From Nyssa sinensis (taxonomy: Eukaryota; Streptophyta; Magnoliopsida; Cornales; Nyssaceae), in assembly GCA_008638375.1 (NCBI GenBank), contig CM018032.1, positions 33,544,751 to 33,608,750 on the forward strand: DNA of 64,000 nt, given 5' to 3'. The translations under genes were made by a program, and so were the position numbers. Below are positions 1-13,902 of this stretch, piece after piece. Numbering within the stretch: position 1 is the stretch's first letter; each line of letters starts with the position of its first letter. The notes under the pieces were generated by a model. It did no database searches, was not told the DNA's origin, and saw only the letters and a list, made by a program, of their open reading frames with translations.

Positions 1-328
1 ATAGAAGTCATGAAGTCCAGTATAATACTTGATTGAGATGTGGCAATCTTAAGTAGTATTTTGTTTCTAAAAAAAAGTTGGGTAGCTTGTCAAATTTGGG
101 TTGACCTGACCCGTATTCGATCTGATCAAGTCGGGTCAAATATGGGTTAAACCCGTTTATAACTCGACTTATTTATAACACACCCAACCCACTCGTTTTG
201 CCGGGCCTAGTTAGGACCTTAATTTTGAGCTCATAGAGAGAGGAAGTTTTAAAGTGAAAAATCAAACCCCTGTATATTTTATATATATAACCCCAATAAG
301 ATGAAAAAAAAAGGATGCCTATGCACAC

Positions 329-361
<33 letters not shown>

Positions 362-642
362 ATCTCTATCTGTATGTATGTATGTATGCGTAATTCCAAT
401 CCGGAAAGATTGCTATTTGCTAGAGAGAGAATATTAAGATGAGAAAGGAAGTCAAAATATTATATTTAATTAATGGACAATTCAGTCAATTTACCTATTT
501 CGTTTGTTCTGTTAGTTCAACAACTCTCATAAAGAGCACAGTGTAATTTTAAAAATTAGAGAAACATATTTACCTTATTGTTACTACTAAATACAGTATA
601 AAATAGTATACTTCACAAACATATAATACACTCTCTGTCATT
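1..642. other. Region downstream of the beta-galactosidase gene
   Basis: AT-rich sequence beyond the stop codon of the minus-strand beta-galactosidase. It holds a (TA)n run near 330-352 followed by TATG-type repeats. Around 105-210 there are short GGGTC/GACCC-rich direct and inverted motifs of the kind seen at the ends of plant MITEs. No coding region is supported. If the beta-galactosidase carried a C-terminal lectin exon it would lie here or beyond the window edge; I see none. Confidence 0.5.
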
Positions 643-854
643 TTACTGAAAGAGGTGATCATAATGAATATGTATATGTGAATCATTAGTTGAAACGGTG
701 TTTAAGGAAATGTGAAAAGGATCTCCGCCGACTTCTTCAAGCAAGACTAAGAGGTTTCCGGAAGATTTGAGGAAGGATCGTGGCACATGGTACCTAACAA
801 AAATTAGGAATCATGAGTGGGAAATTAAAAGTATAAATTGTGTGTGTGTGTGTC

Positions 855-918
<64 letters not shown>

Positions 919-3900
919 GTGTGTGAGGGAAAGAGAGAGAAAGAGGTTTGCAACATCATTTGTTAATGATCTAGGAAAGTTGGCTTAACATACTATCTAC
1001 GCTACGCCCTTCAATTTGCTAATCATTTCAATCTTGTTGCTTTTGCTTTTTTTAATTTTTTTCTTTTGTAAAATTATTTGGATTGAATTTGCATTTCCCA
1101 CCCTTAAAGAAAAAGAAAAATGCTTTACTAGAAGTTGTTTAATAACAATTTTTTCGACTAACTAGAGGCATCTATCAAGTCTTGAGTTGATACTACTTTG
1201 TCGATGCAAATGAAAGAAAAAAGCTTCAAAAATATTTTCAACATTGAAGAAACTTTGATTGCAAGGTGATATAAATTTCTTCTAACTTGTGAATCACATT
1301 TGTCAAATTTTCTTGCTATTTCCGGACCTGACTTCTATTACTTCATTCCATATCTTAAGAAGGAAATTCAGGCATAAGAATTCCCCTAGAGCTACTAGGA
1401 TAGGAGGGATCCGCCCTTCGAATAAGGACTTACTGAAGAACAATTCTTTTTACACAACTGATTTTTCTATGGGAAAAAGTATATTTCTTTTTTAGGTGAT
1501 AGGTATAAGAATTTCATAGCTTAGGGTCGTTGTGTCTCCAAGAATAATTCTTCATCCCTATAAACTATTTTAAAATATTTTTGGTAGATTTTTTTTAATT
1601 ATGTAATTTTTTATTTTTTGAAAAATCAAATATTACAAAAAAAATATTTTTATTTTTGAGAAACTAGTTTTATTTATAATACTATTTTGGGTAAATTACA
1701 CTGACCTCTCTTACATTTTCTGAAATTACACTGATTTATCTGACTTTATAAAATAATATACAAATATCTCTTTCCAATTAATTTATTTCTTTAAAATGAC
1801 AAAGGTATCCCTTTCATAATATTTTTTTAATTTTTTAAACCTTGGCCAATTGTTTTTTTTTTTTCATTTTTTAAATAAATATTAATAAAAATCTTAAATT
1901 TATTTTTATGTAAAATAAAATAAGTTATTTACCTTAAATTTGTTTTTAAATAAAAAAATTATTTTTCTAAAAAAAAGTTAGAATAAATCGGCTAACATTA
2001 GAAAATTGAAAAAATAAATAAATAAAAGTGACAGTTTCGTCATTTTGAAAAAAATTAACAGAATTGAGGTATTTGTATATTATTTTGTAAAATAGAAAAG
2101 ATCAGTGTAATTTCAAAAATCTCAAGAGAAATTAATATAATTGTTATAAACTTCACAAAAAAATTAATATAATTTATAATACTAGTTTTTATGAGTCTAA
2201 CTTGTAGACCTTGAAACCAATCGAGGCCAGCTCGATAGATCTCGGAACTAACCAAGACTAACTTAGTTGGCTATCATATTTATCTCCTAATCATCGGTTC
2301 AAGTTCAAATTCTTTTATTATTAAAAAAATGTTAGGATTTCATTTTTTTTTATAGTACTTTGATCCCACTCGTTCATATGAATAAAAGAATATTAATTAT
2401 TTAATAAATAATGAGTTTCAATCATGTGTTCATGTGTAAAGATAGAATCAAAATAAGATAAAAAAATATATAAAAATCAGTACGATAGATGTGAACATGA
2501 TTTCTTAAGCTTATATTTGAGAGTCTCCATGTAGCATTAGGTCATGTGTTCTTAGTCGAATTCTTCCATTAAAAAAAAAACCCTTGTAAACCCTTGACAC
2601 GATTTGTGTAAGTGAAGCCATGACAATTATAATGTATTAAAACACCTCGTCAATTATACATTAATGATTTTAGATTTCTTACTAACTTAAGAATTTACAT
2701 GAACTCTAGAGCCTAGATTGGATTTAATTGATAAACCTGTTAGGTAAGACACATACAGAGACTCCTGTATTTTTTCTTCTAATCGCCGCTTAACGGCCGG
2801 AACTTATCTATTTCTGATTTCTCCTTGTGATTTCTGACAACCGACGAAGAATCGGACATTCCGGCTCATCCACCATTGATGCTAGGCGGCTACGGTTAGG
2901 GTTCGTTATCTTTCTCTCTCAATCCCTCTTTGTCTCTCTTATTTCTGATCTGTATGTTGTGTACTTATTTCTTCCCTAAATTCCCTATGTGAAGGGACAT
3001 CGTACATCATACATGCTTCGTGAGGATGGCCCTATTGTGTGTTTTTTTTTTAACTTCTGTTGTCTTCTGCCATCTTATAAGTTTTTAGGCATGCCTTGAA
3101 GGTGTTGATCTTTACGATGTGATTAGAATTCTTTGTAATATTTAAGGCAGGTCATAATGACCGGCCTAAACCAATGGATAAAAAATAGTCAGTGGTATGT
3201 TATGAACTTGACCAATACGCCAAAAGCCCTAAGACTGATGGAACGCGTGAAATCAAGTCTTTTAACTATTTAGGATCGTAACAAACCACCAGCGCTTCCG
3301 AACCGACGTCCACGGCGGTCCACTCTATCGACACTGACCGTTGATAGCCCTTTCTCTTTTGGTGACTCCATCCAACTATCAGTATTCAATGACTTGGTAC
3401 TATGCCCATACATAACACTAATGCATTTTAATCCAGCCTCTAGGTCGCCTCCTCCATGACTCGAACCCGTGACGTGGTGCCTGCTCTGATACCAATTGTT
3501 ATGAATTTGACCAATACGCCAAAAGCCCTAGGACTGATGGAACGCGTGAAATCAAGTCTTTTAACTATTTAGGATCATAACAAACCACCACGCTTCCGAA
3601 CCGACGTCCACGGCGGCCCACTCTATCGACACTGACCCGTTGATAGCCCTTTCTCTTTTGGTGACTCTATCCAACTATCAGTATTCAATGACTTGGTACG
3701 ATGCCCATACATAACATCAACGCATTTTAATCCAGCCTCTAGGACGCCTCCTCCATGACTCGAACCCATGACGTGGTGCCTGCTCTGATACCAATTGTTA
3801 TGAACTTGACCAATACACCAAAAACCCTAGGACTGATAGAACGCGTGAAATCAAGTCTTTTAACTATTTAAGATCGTAACATGGTAATTAGTGTGACAAT

Positions 3901-6900
3901 GCGCTATTTTTAAGACTTTTCTCTATCATTTTTCTTTTTCTTGGTAGACGCTGCAAGAATAGAGGAGCTATTTCCACATGCATTTTGAAGAAGGTGTTGG
4001 AAACTTTAGCTTGAGGGGTTTTGTAGGGAGACAAATGACACTGGACAATAAACATTTCTTCTTTGCCATTCTGGTCTCACTTGATTGCATTTTGATTAAA
4101 GAATTTCTTGAATTATCTCACTATTATGTTGTAAAATATTTCATAATTAAGTGTTTTGTTTTGAATTAATGTTGTGTTTGGAATTGTCTACACTTTGGAT
4201 TTCATTTCTGAATCAGATTGGATGTCTGGCACTTGATAGATTCAGATATGGATTACTAAATAAGCAATCCATCAAATCATAGGATCAAACATGTTTCTTA
4301 ATGGTTCAAATTAGGATCACCTCTAATCTGATTCGTATCTGATCCAATTACTGGCCTAATTCGTTGTGTCACACTATGAGTATGATTGTTGCATTTACTT
4401 TATTGGTGATGGTTCTTATATTTTCTTGACTTTATATGTGGATGATATGCTTATTGTTACAAGAGTTGATATAAAATTAATGGTTGAAGACTCTGCTCAA
4501 TAGAGAGTTTGATTTGAAGGATCTCAGAGCCATGAAGAAGATCCTTGGTATGGAGATCCAAAGAGAATAACAAGCTGGGAAACAGTGGTAACTCAAAATA
4601 AAAAGAAAGTATTAGAGAGGTTTAGTATGCTCAAAGCTATGCCAGTTAGCACACCATTGGCTGCCCACTTTCGGTTATCATTATAGTTGTGTCTGAACAC
4701 AGATGAAAAGGTGAAGTTGATATACTAACTGCATGCTGATTCAGTTGCCTGTCTTATGTATGTCATATTTGCACGAGCTTGAGTATTTCACATGCAGCTA
4801 GTGTTTTCAGCATATGGGAAATCCTGAAAAAGAATATTAGAGTGTAGTGAAGTGGATTTTTTAATATCTTGTTGGCCTAATTGATTTCAGAATTATGTTT
4901 GATCAGAATGGAGCTACAAGTGACATTGTGGGTTACGTTAGTGCAGACTATATTGAGACCTTGACACTAGGAGGTCTATGTCTAGTTTTTTTTTTTTTTA
5001 TCACATTTTTAAGGATCCAATTTGTTGGAAGTCTGTGTTATAATCTATGACAATAGAAGCTGACATGGTAGTGATAGGCATTTAAATAAGCATTATGTTT
5101 GAATGGATTGATAGGAGACTTTGGTTTTATGCAAGAAATTATTTTATTGCATTGTGACAGTCAAAAGTGTTATTCAATTGCAAAGAATCAGGTTTATAAT
5201 GAGAGGATGAAACACATCGTTGTACAATACCACATGGTTTGAGAATAGATCACATCAGGAGAGATTCATCTGTCAAAGATATATGCAACAAAGAGAATAG
5301 AGCTGACATGTTAAGAAAGCTGGTTCCTACAGAAATTTTAAGAATTTCTTGGACTTAATTCACCTCATCTTATGCCGAGGATTGGTGGTTCACCCCTACC
5401 CATAAAGAGGATACAATTGTTAGCCATTACGTACTTGTGAAGGCTTTTATTGGCAGTTATTCTTAGAGTAGCATTTAGAATTCAAGGCATAGTGGAAAGT
5501 TATTGTTTTGATTGATATCTTGATTTCGATCCAGTTAGAATCCAAATGGTTTTCCTTTATTTCTTTCTTTAATTTTTTTTTGTGATGACCCGAAGCGAAT
5601 TTTTACACCAAGGGTCCAAGGGCTGATCCGTTTTTTGACTTGATTTAATATCTAATACGATTCAAACCACGTCACTGTTGAGTCTTTAGAGTACATAATT
5701 GTAATGGATAAAGCTAGGAATTTATTTTGGGGGACAAAATTTGCTCTTAATGTTTGATGGTAAATTTTAAAATAAAGAAATATACAAGCTTAGTACTATT
5801 GATAATATTTTTAATAAGTAATTAAATTTATTGATACATAGAAGGTTATAAATTAGATATGAAGTCCAAGTAAAAAAAGAGACTCTTAAAAAGTTTCACG
5901 CCATACAAAAACTCCAAAAATTGATAAAAGTTTCAGTGAGTGGTGCAATTGAAATTAAGATAAGGAAAAGTGTAAGAACTTTAAATAAAAAATTGAGGGG
6001 CGGGACATACAGTGGCTCCGTCCCTGATCTATGTGATGAATGTGAGTGAAAAAGGGGTTAACAGTTCTTTTTGTAATCTAAAAAATGATCATCCTCTTGC
6101 CATGGAAATAGGAATCTTTGGTCAATAAGAAGCATGGACACGTGGACACAACATTTCTAAAAAAAGCAGGACACAGATATATTAGAGACACGTTGAATAT
6201 ATATATATATATATATAATCATATAATAAAAACCTAACATTATTTCAATGGTATTTAAACATATATATTACAAAAATATTATTAAGGTATTTAAAATAAA
6301 AAAGTCATTAAATAAAAATTTAAAAACTTCATTTAATCATCAACATCCATGATTCAAGTTTCAAAATAAATTTACTAACTATTACATAGAACATTTATAC
6401 GTATATATATATATATATATATATAATAAAAATTAATAAAGAAAAAGAAGAGTAAAAAATTTACAAAAAAAAGAAAAAAACATTTACTAACTTGTGCTAA
6501 CGTGTTCATAATGTGTCTGAAATATGTCTGAAATTTAGAAAAACACAAAATTTAGACACTTTTTTTTTTCACATGTTTGGAAAGTTTTTGAGAGTGTGGT
6601 GTTTGATACGGACACGTGAGTCAAAATAACGTGCGTGCTTCGTAGGTCGAACCACATCACTATGTGTTCGTTGTTTATCTATTGATTTGCATTTGATTTC
6701 ACAACACTTTGGTAATCCCCCTTTCATTTACAAAGGCTTTTTAAATCTGGTCCTCAAGAGATTGACCAAAGATACAAAACTTTGGGAATTTGATACCTAC
6801 TCTGTATATAAGTCCACATGATAGCTCTCAAACCTAAGTATTTATGAAAATTGTTTTCTTTTGAGGCAATAATGGCTAATGGCTAATGACTTTTCCTTTT

Positions 6901-9900
6901 CTTTCTTGTATTTTATTCTGCTTAAGGGGCTCAGTTAAATACTCTCTTACTCTAGATTTTGCTTCTATTGAAAAGAATAGAAAAATTATATGATCAGAAG
7001 TGAAATGGCATACAGTGTTTGTGAAGAAGCCCCTTTAGAGGTATGAAATGAGACCCAATAGCGGCCAACGCTTTGCCCATTAACCCAAGCTTCACCTTTG
7101 CCCATTGTGCTAAGGTCCAAGGTGACTGGGTCGTCTCCTATAGGCGCATCAAATACAGTCTGCAAAATTTTCACCATATCAAATTATAATTGTCAATGAA
7201 GCATAAAAACTGATAATTTATATTTGGAATATCAACTATTATAGATATATTCAATTAAAAATATCTTTCAAGAAGAAAAGTAATGTAAGAAAAAAACAAT
7301 AATATATTTGAGGAAAAATGTTTTCATAATTATTTATGTAAAAGTTTGCCTCACGTTATTGAGTATTGGCAATTCATTCCAAAATCTTTCAAGTCGTAAC
7401 GTAGTCATATTATACTAGTGAAGCAAGACAAGTCATTCTTAATTATAGAATGGTAATTCTGAAGATGCCTTCATCAAGAGTACAATGAAAATGTCAGAAT
7501 TATTTCATCAAGAAAGGTATGAAGACATACAGCATGCATGCATGTCATTCATGTTTTAGGGTGTACTTTTAATTTTTCATATATGGTTCTTATAGTGTTT
7601 GTATATTATTTTACACATACCCTTTGATATTTTTAGTATTAACCATCAGCTAAAAAGAACATAAGAATTTGTTTATTTGACCCATAGGTTCATTATAACG
7701 TAACGCAGGGTTCTTGAAACAGTTTACCAAAGCAGTGCTTGACTGTTCAAACACGGATCTTGACTGATGGAATGATGGACATACTGTTAGTCTACATTTG
7801 AATGCCATGAAGTTTAAAATTACATAAATTGAATAAATTTAAAAAAGAAACTTGAACGTTCAAATCATGGACAGTCCAAATGTGGCCTCTTGTCAGATAT
7901 TAGCTTGCCCTTCCAAATCGAGTTTCTTACACGTGGATTATGATTGGTCAATTAGTTTCCTATTGCATATAGGTTTCTTGTTCATTAGATAGATGTACAT
8001 AACACATCTACCATAGAGACAACACTAGAATCCTAGAGACTTCTTGAGAGATTCGTTGTTCTTTTATGGACTTAATGTTCATGAACTAGGATTGATTACT
8101 ACAGTCAGCCTTTATAGAGGAATCTGAGTTTTTGCTAATTGTTAATTAGTAGGTATACTTGGATCACTGCATAGGGATTTGCACACTTGGTGGAGTGGAT
8201 CTCAAGATAGTAAGAGAGGTGTATTGTTGTGAAGAGCAAATAAAGGGCGAATAAAGCTGCAGTTCGGTAGGCAAGAGAAAATTAGGTGACAAATTGTTAT
8301 AGTTGACTAGTAGTTATCTATGTGTGGCAGGTTAGTAGCTATCATTTGTAGGAGACAGACCAGTATAATTGACTAGCAGTTAACTACACGGAGGTGTGGA
8401 AGGTTACTAGCAATCATTTGTAGCTTCGACTTCCTGTATAGATCGGTTTTATTAGTGGATTGTTTGTTGCAATAGTTGGTTTTTTCCCCTTGATAGTTTT
8501 TCCACTTAAATCCTTGTGTCTGATTTATTTACTTGGTTTTTCTTGAACTTTTATTATTATTGCTTATTTGATTAATTAGAACTTGATCATATAAAGTTAA
8601 ATAAGGAACTGTAATTTTAGATAATTTGGATCACCATTTAGACCAACGATTCCTGTTTAATTAATTACGATAATTAACTAAAGAATATAGTTGGGGCATT
8701 CCCCATTATTCTGGGATAAATATTTAATTTCTATCATAATTTAGTCGCCTCACCATAACTATGTGTATGTTAAACATGTATAATGGGTCATGACCATGAA
8801 AATTCAGACTATACAAACAAATGATTTTCACTTCATTTACAAATTGAAACAAGTTCTTTGAAAGATTTTGAAACTTATTTCCACAACACTTTTTTCCTGG
8901 GAATGGATAATATTTTTAATTTGATTTATGATATGATTTTTTCCCCTTGTGAATCATCTGTGAATGCAAATATGAAAACCAACTTGCGTACCTTATACCA
9001 AGTGAGTGGCTGATTGGTAGAGTTTTGGGTTTTACTCCACACCACATTACTCAAGTTTTGTTCATTATATATTTGTTGCATTTCCCCCAAAAGCCCAACC
9101 TGCAAAGAGTCAATTTCAGTAATAAATTTATTAGTTTCCTTTCCCTCTCTCTTAAATCTAATAATACAAGTACCCCATGTAAAAATTGTGGTAGAGTGGT
9201 GAGTTTAGTATATAAATGATTCTATATGGACAGAAAATATGACCTGATATCCCCATTCATAGTTTGTAAAATTATATGTGACTTCTTCAGAGCATTGAAT
9301 TTCCACTCCAGTTAATCCTGCAAATCTACTCTCAAGGAAAGGTCCCGAGTCCTTCAATCCAACATTAGACATAAAGGGAAAAAATCAGTTGATATTTATA
9401 AGCAATTTCATCAATGGTGAAGGCGAAAATTGCAAGTATAAAGATATTACCGGCAATCCAACCATCACGCTAAGTACTGAAATATTGTTCGTTTCATTAT
9501 TTAGCAATATGGGATTCTCAAAAGTAAATCCCTTAACATCATGACTTCCATGAGCAGTGCCTAAAAACATTTTATGGAGACATTATAGGAAATAAGAAAC
9601 CAAGTAAAATAGTAAGATGCAAAAACACCAAAATTTACATGGTTTGGCTTGAAATATCTCCATGGCCGAAGAACAATAAAGAGAAATTCACTATCAAAAA
9701 TGAAGATTACAAGGAAGTTTTCACAAACACTATGTGTGTGTGGTTTTTTACCCGATCGGACGCGGATCAAAATGGAATTCAAGATACCCTCAACACAACA
9801 CAACACAAGCAATATTTTGATTGCTAAGGATTAAGAATGCTCATTGCCAATGAAGTGATAGATGGTTGGAGGAAAAAAAGGCAAGAGGGTCTTATTATTA

Positions 9901-12900
9901 AACTTGATTTTGAGAAAGCTTATGATAAGCTTAATTGGAATTATCTTGTATGTTTAATGGAGAATTTTGGGTTTGAAAATAAATGGATATCTTGGATTAA
10001 AGAATGTATTTTTACAGTTCATTTGTCAATCCTAGTAAACGGATCCCCGACTGATGAATTTAAGATGCAGAAGGGAATTAGACATGGTGATCCGTTGTTC
10101 CCATTATTGTTTATTTTGGCGGCTGAGGGTTTGAATCAATTGTTTAAGAAAGCCAAGAGTGAAGGTTTGATTAGAGGGATTAAAATTGGCCAAAATGGGT
10201 TAGTAATTTCACACCTATAATTTGCAGATGACACCATTGTTTTTTGCAATGCTGTGGAGGAAGAAGTGATCAATTTAAAAAGAATTTTGAGGTGTTTTGA
10301 GATTATTTCGGGGCTGAAGATTAATTTTTTGAAGGGTACAGTCAGTGGGGTGGGAATAGATAAAGAAAGACTGGATAGTTTTGCGAAAATTCTGAAATGT
10401 AAAAATCATCCTCTTCCCTTAAAATACTTAGGGATGCCACTGGGTCCCAAGCCTAAATCTTTGAAAACTTGGTTGCCGTTTATTGAAAACGTGAAGAAAA
10501 GGTTTTCTGCATGGAAGAAAAGAATGTTATCTTTTGCAGTAGAGTGATTGTAATTAAATCTGTTCTTAACTCCCTCCCAGTTTACTATATGTCTCTTTTC
10601 AGGATGCCTATGATAGTGGTGAAGGAGATTGAAAAAATCCAGAGGAGTTTTTTGTGGGGCGATGAAGATACCAAGAAGAAAATACATTTAATAAACTGGG
10701 AGAAAGTGACTATGAACAAGTTGAGTGGCAGTCTGGGAATAGGAAGGTAAAATTGATGAATGAAGCTTTGTTGATGAAATGGTGGTGGAGATTTGCATCA
10801 GAGGAAAAGGCTTTTTGGAGAAGAGTGACTGTGGAAAAATACAATCTCAGATCTACCTCATGGTTTCCTTACTGTGAAGATATTAGGTATGTATCTAATA
10901 TATGGAGGGATATCTCTCAAATGTCAATTAAAAATACTTTGATGTTTGAGAAATTTACCAACAATATATGTTTTCAAGTGGGAGATGGGAAAAGGATTTG
11001 CATTCTGGTTGGACTATTGGAAGGGCAACTTTTCTTTGAAGGAGAGATTCTCCAGATTGTTTTCCATAGCTACAGGAAAAGATGCTTGTTTAGCAAAACT
11101 TTGTGTTACGTCTGACAGAAGAAATGTGTGGGAGATTAATTTCAGAAGACAATTATTTCTTTGGGAAGAGGAGGAAAAAAGGAATCTACTAATTCTTTTG
11201 GGTGATTCAACCAGTTTAAATGACAATCGTCTGGATTCTTTGATATGGAAAGGTAAAAATTCAGACAAGTTCATGGTGAAGGATATATATGAATTGTGTG
11301 CTCCTGAAGTTTCTAATAAGGAAATTAAGAAGAAGAGGTTCAGTTTTGTATGGAATAATATAGCCCCGCCAAAAACTCAATGTTTCGCTTGGTTGGTGTG
11401 TTGGGACAGAATTAAGTCCACGGAGTGGTTAATAAGTTTTGGGTATATTAGAGGCAGGAGAGGGGACTGTTTGTAAGTTGTGGGACAGAACTTGAGTCTT
11501 CGAATCATACTCTGTTTCTTTGTTATAAAGTATGGTTGATATGGGCTGAATGTCCTAATTGGTGGGGAATCCAGTGGGTACAACCTAAATCTTTCCCGGA
11601 ATTGATTGATTGGTGGAGTGGGTGGAATTTTAAGGGGTCAGAATTTGTTTTGTGGAAGGTTACTCCTCTGTCAATAGTTTGGTCTTTATGGAAAGCAAGA
11701 AATGTTAGTATTTTTGAGAATAAAGCTATCATCTGGAATGAGGTAGTTGAGTTGATCAAATTAAGGATTGCTCTTTGGGTAAAATCAAGGAATCATTTTT
11801 CTGGGTATTCCATTCGTGAGATTATCTCGAATTTGAGAGGAATTAGAGGTTTGCCTTTGTGATTGAAGGGGTTGGGTCTTTGTGTGATCAGTGATGGGTC
11901 TCAATGAGCTAAGTGATGCTGTTAGTCTTGATTCAGGTCTGTTTGGTTGATTTTGTTTTTGCTTTTTAGTCCTTCTCTATTCTTTGTTTCTTTTTCTTCT
12001 TCTTTTCTCTTCTATTTGTCCTTTATTTCGTAGTGCTGGGTTTGTGAGTCGTCCTTCTTTTCTTTTACCCTTTTTAGCTTTGTTCCTCTTCTCCTCCTTC
12101 TCTTTTGTTTTGTTTTTGGGTCTTCTCGTTTCTGTTTTTGTTGCCTGATGCTCTGTGGTTGTCTATTCTTTTTCTGGTTCTTTCTGGTTGTTCAGTCATC
12201 CTCCCTTCTGATTTTTGGGTTGGTTTAGTGGGCAGTTCTTTTGTCTCTCTTGCTATCCCAATCTTATGGTGTTTTGTTCTGGTCTTTTCTTGCTTCTTTT
12301 TCAATCTTTTGTGTCTTTCTAGTTAGAGTCTATTTTCCAGATTGGTGTCCTTGGTTGCAGGCTTTGATTTCTGGTTTGAAAGTGTGAAGTTTTGTTCTAA
12401 GAAGTTTCGTTCTCGTGGTAATGCCGATTTAATGCTGCAGTTTGGTTCCATGTTAAGGAGTTTTCTGCAGCAATTTGTTTTCGGTCCTTATGGTTATGCC
12501 GGTTTAATGATGTTGTTTTTATGTTGGCAAGATTGGGTCTAAAGGAGTTTTCAGCAGCAGTTTGTTTCCATGTTGGCAAGATTGGTCTTAAGGAGGTTTC
12601 TTCAGCAGCTTGTTTCCATATTCAGGATTTCATCGGGTTATGATACTCATTTAGTTTGGTGGAAAATTGAAGGTACAAATCATCAGGGGCTATTATGGGT
12701 TTTCTGCACAAGTATATTGATGTAATTGGGTCTCTATTGGGTTTTTAGGTTTATTTGGGGTGACTTTTATGTAAGATCTTTGTCATTATTTTTTTTTATT
12801 TTTTATTTTTGATAACTGTGGGTATCCAATCCCTGCACAGAGCGCTAGGTTGACCGACTAGTCCCACAGGGCGGTGCATACCCCCACTACCCGCGCCAGG

Positions 12901-13853
12901 TAAAGCGGGCATTTGGTGTAAGGCCCCGGGGTGACCCCAAGGGAAGTTTTTTGTTGAGCTTATGGAGTATCGAACCCAAGACCAATGAGGAGTACTCTCA
13001 TCTATCTTGTGGCCGGCTACCACTTGGCCACCCCCTTGGGGTTTCTTTGTCATTATTAACTATGTCTTAGGCTGTATGCTGGTTTGTTTTGGTTTGTAGG
13101 CATATGATTATCTTCTGGCTTAGTGCCAACCTAGTTGGGATGAAGTTCGGAGGGTATGATGTCTTCTATTGTATTGTTTTCTCTCTCCTTTATTGAGGTT
13201 TTTCTCTATGTTTGCCCTGTACATTTTGATTCTTCATCAATAAAGTTATTTTCTTCTTTGCTGTTCAAAAAAAAAAAAAGAAGAGAATGCCAAGGCTTTC
13301 ATTCAAAATAAATTTTCTCAAATTTATGCATTTTATGATTCTAGCTGATTTAGACAAAACTTACCAAAATACATGTTGTTGACAAAAGCATGTGCAACAT
13401 GTCCAAGAGAATCAATATGAAGCACTGGCTCAGTGCAAGATGAATTTTGTTGAAACCTACGCAACAAGTGATATATAGAACGAGCTATAGATCAGTATAC
13501 TTATCTTGAACAACATATAGTTTTCATTCTTATTATCTCTGTTAACAAACACATAGCTTTTCATGCAACATGATCCCAATTAAGGAGGTGAAAATACCTG
13601 AAGGTATACCAAAGGTAATCGGATTGATCTTTAGTTGTATTCATGTGCTCTAGCAGTGAATTTGATTTTAAGTTGGCGTCGGAGAAGTTTGGGATGACAT
13701 CTGTGAATTCTTCCCATCTCTCTTCTGAATCAAACATTTGGCTTGATGTTGTCGTTCTCTCATTATTCTCTGTTTCAATCTATGCATGGTAAAAGGGAGA
13801 GTGAAAAATCTGCATCAAATCTTCATTTCAATTCCATCATTTATATATCCGTG

Positions 13854-13902
<49 letters not shown>

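Noticed and set aside
12074..12579. Open frames around the LINE 3' region
   Set aside because: T-rich 3' untranslated region of the LINE; composition alone keeps the frames open.
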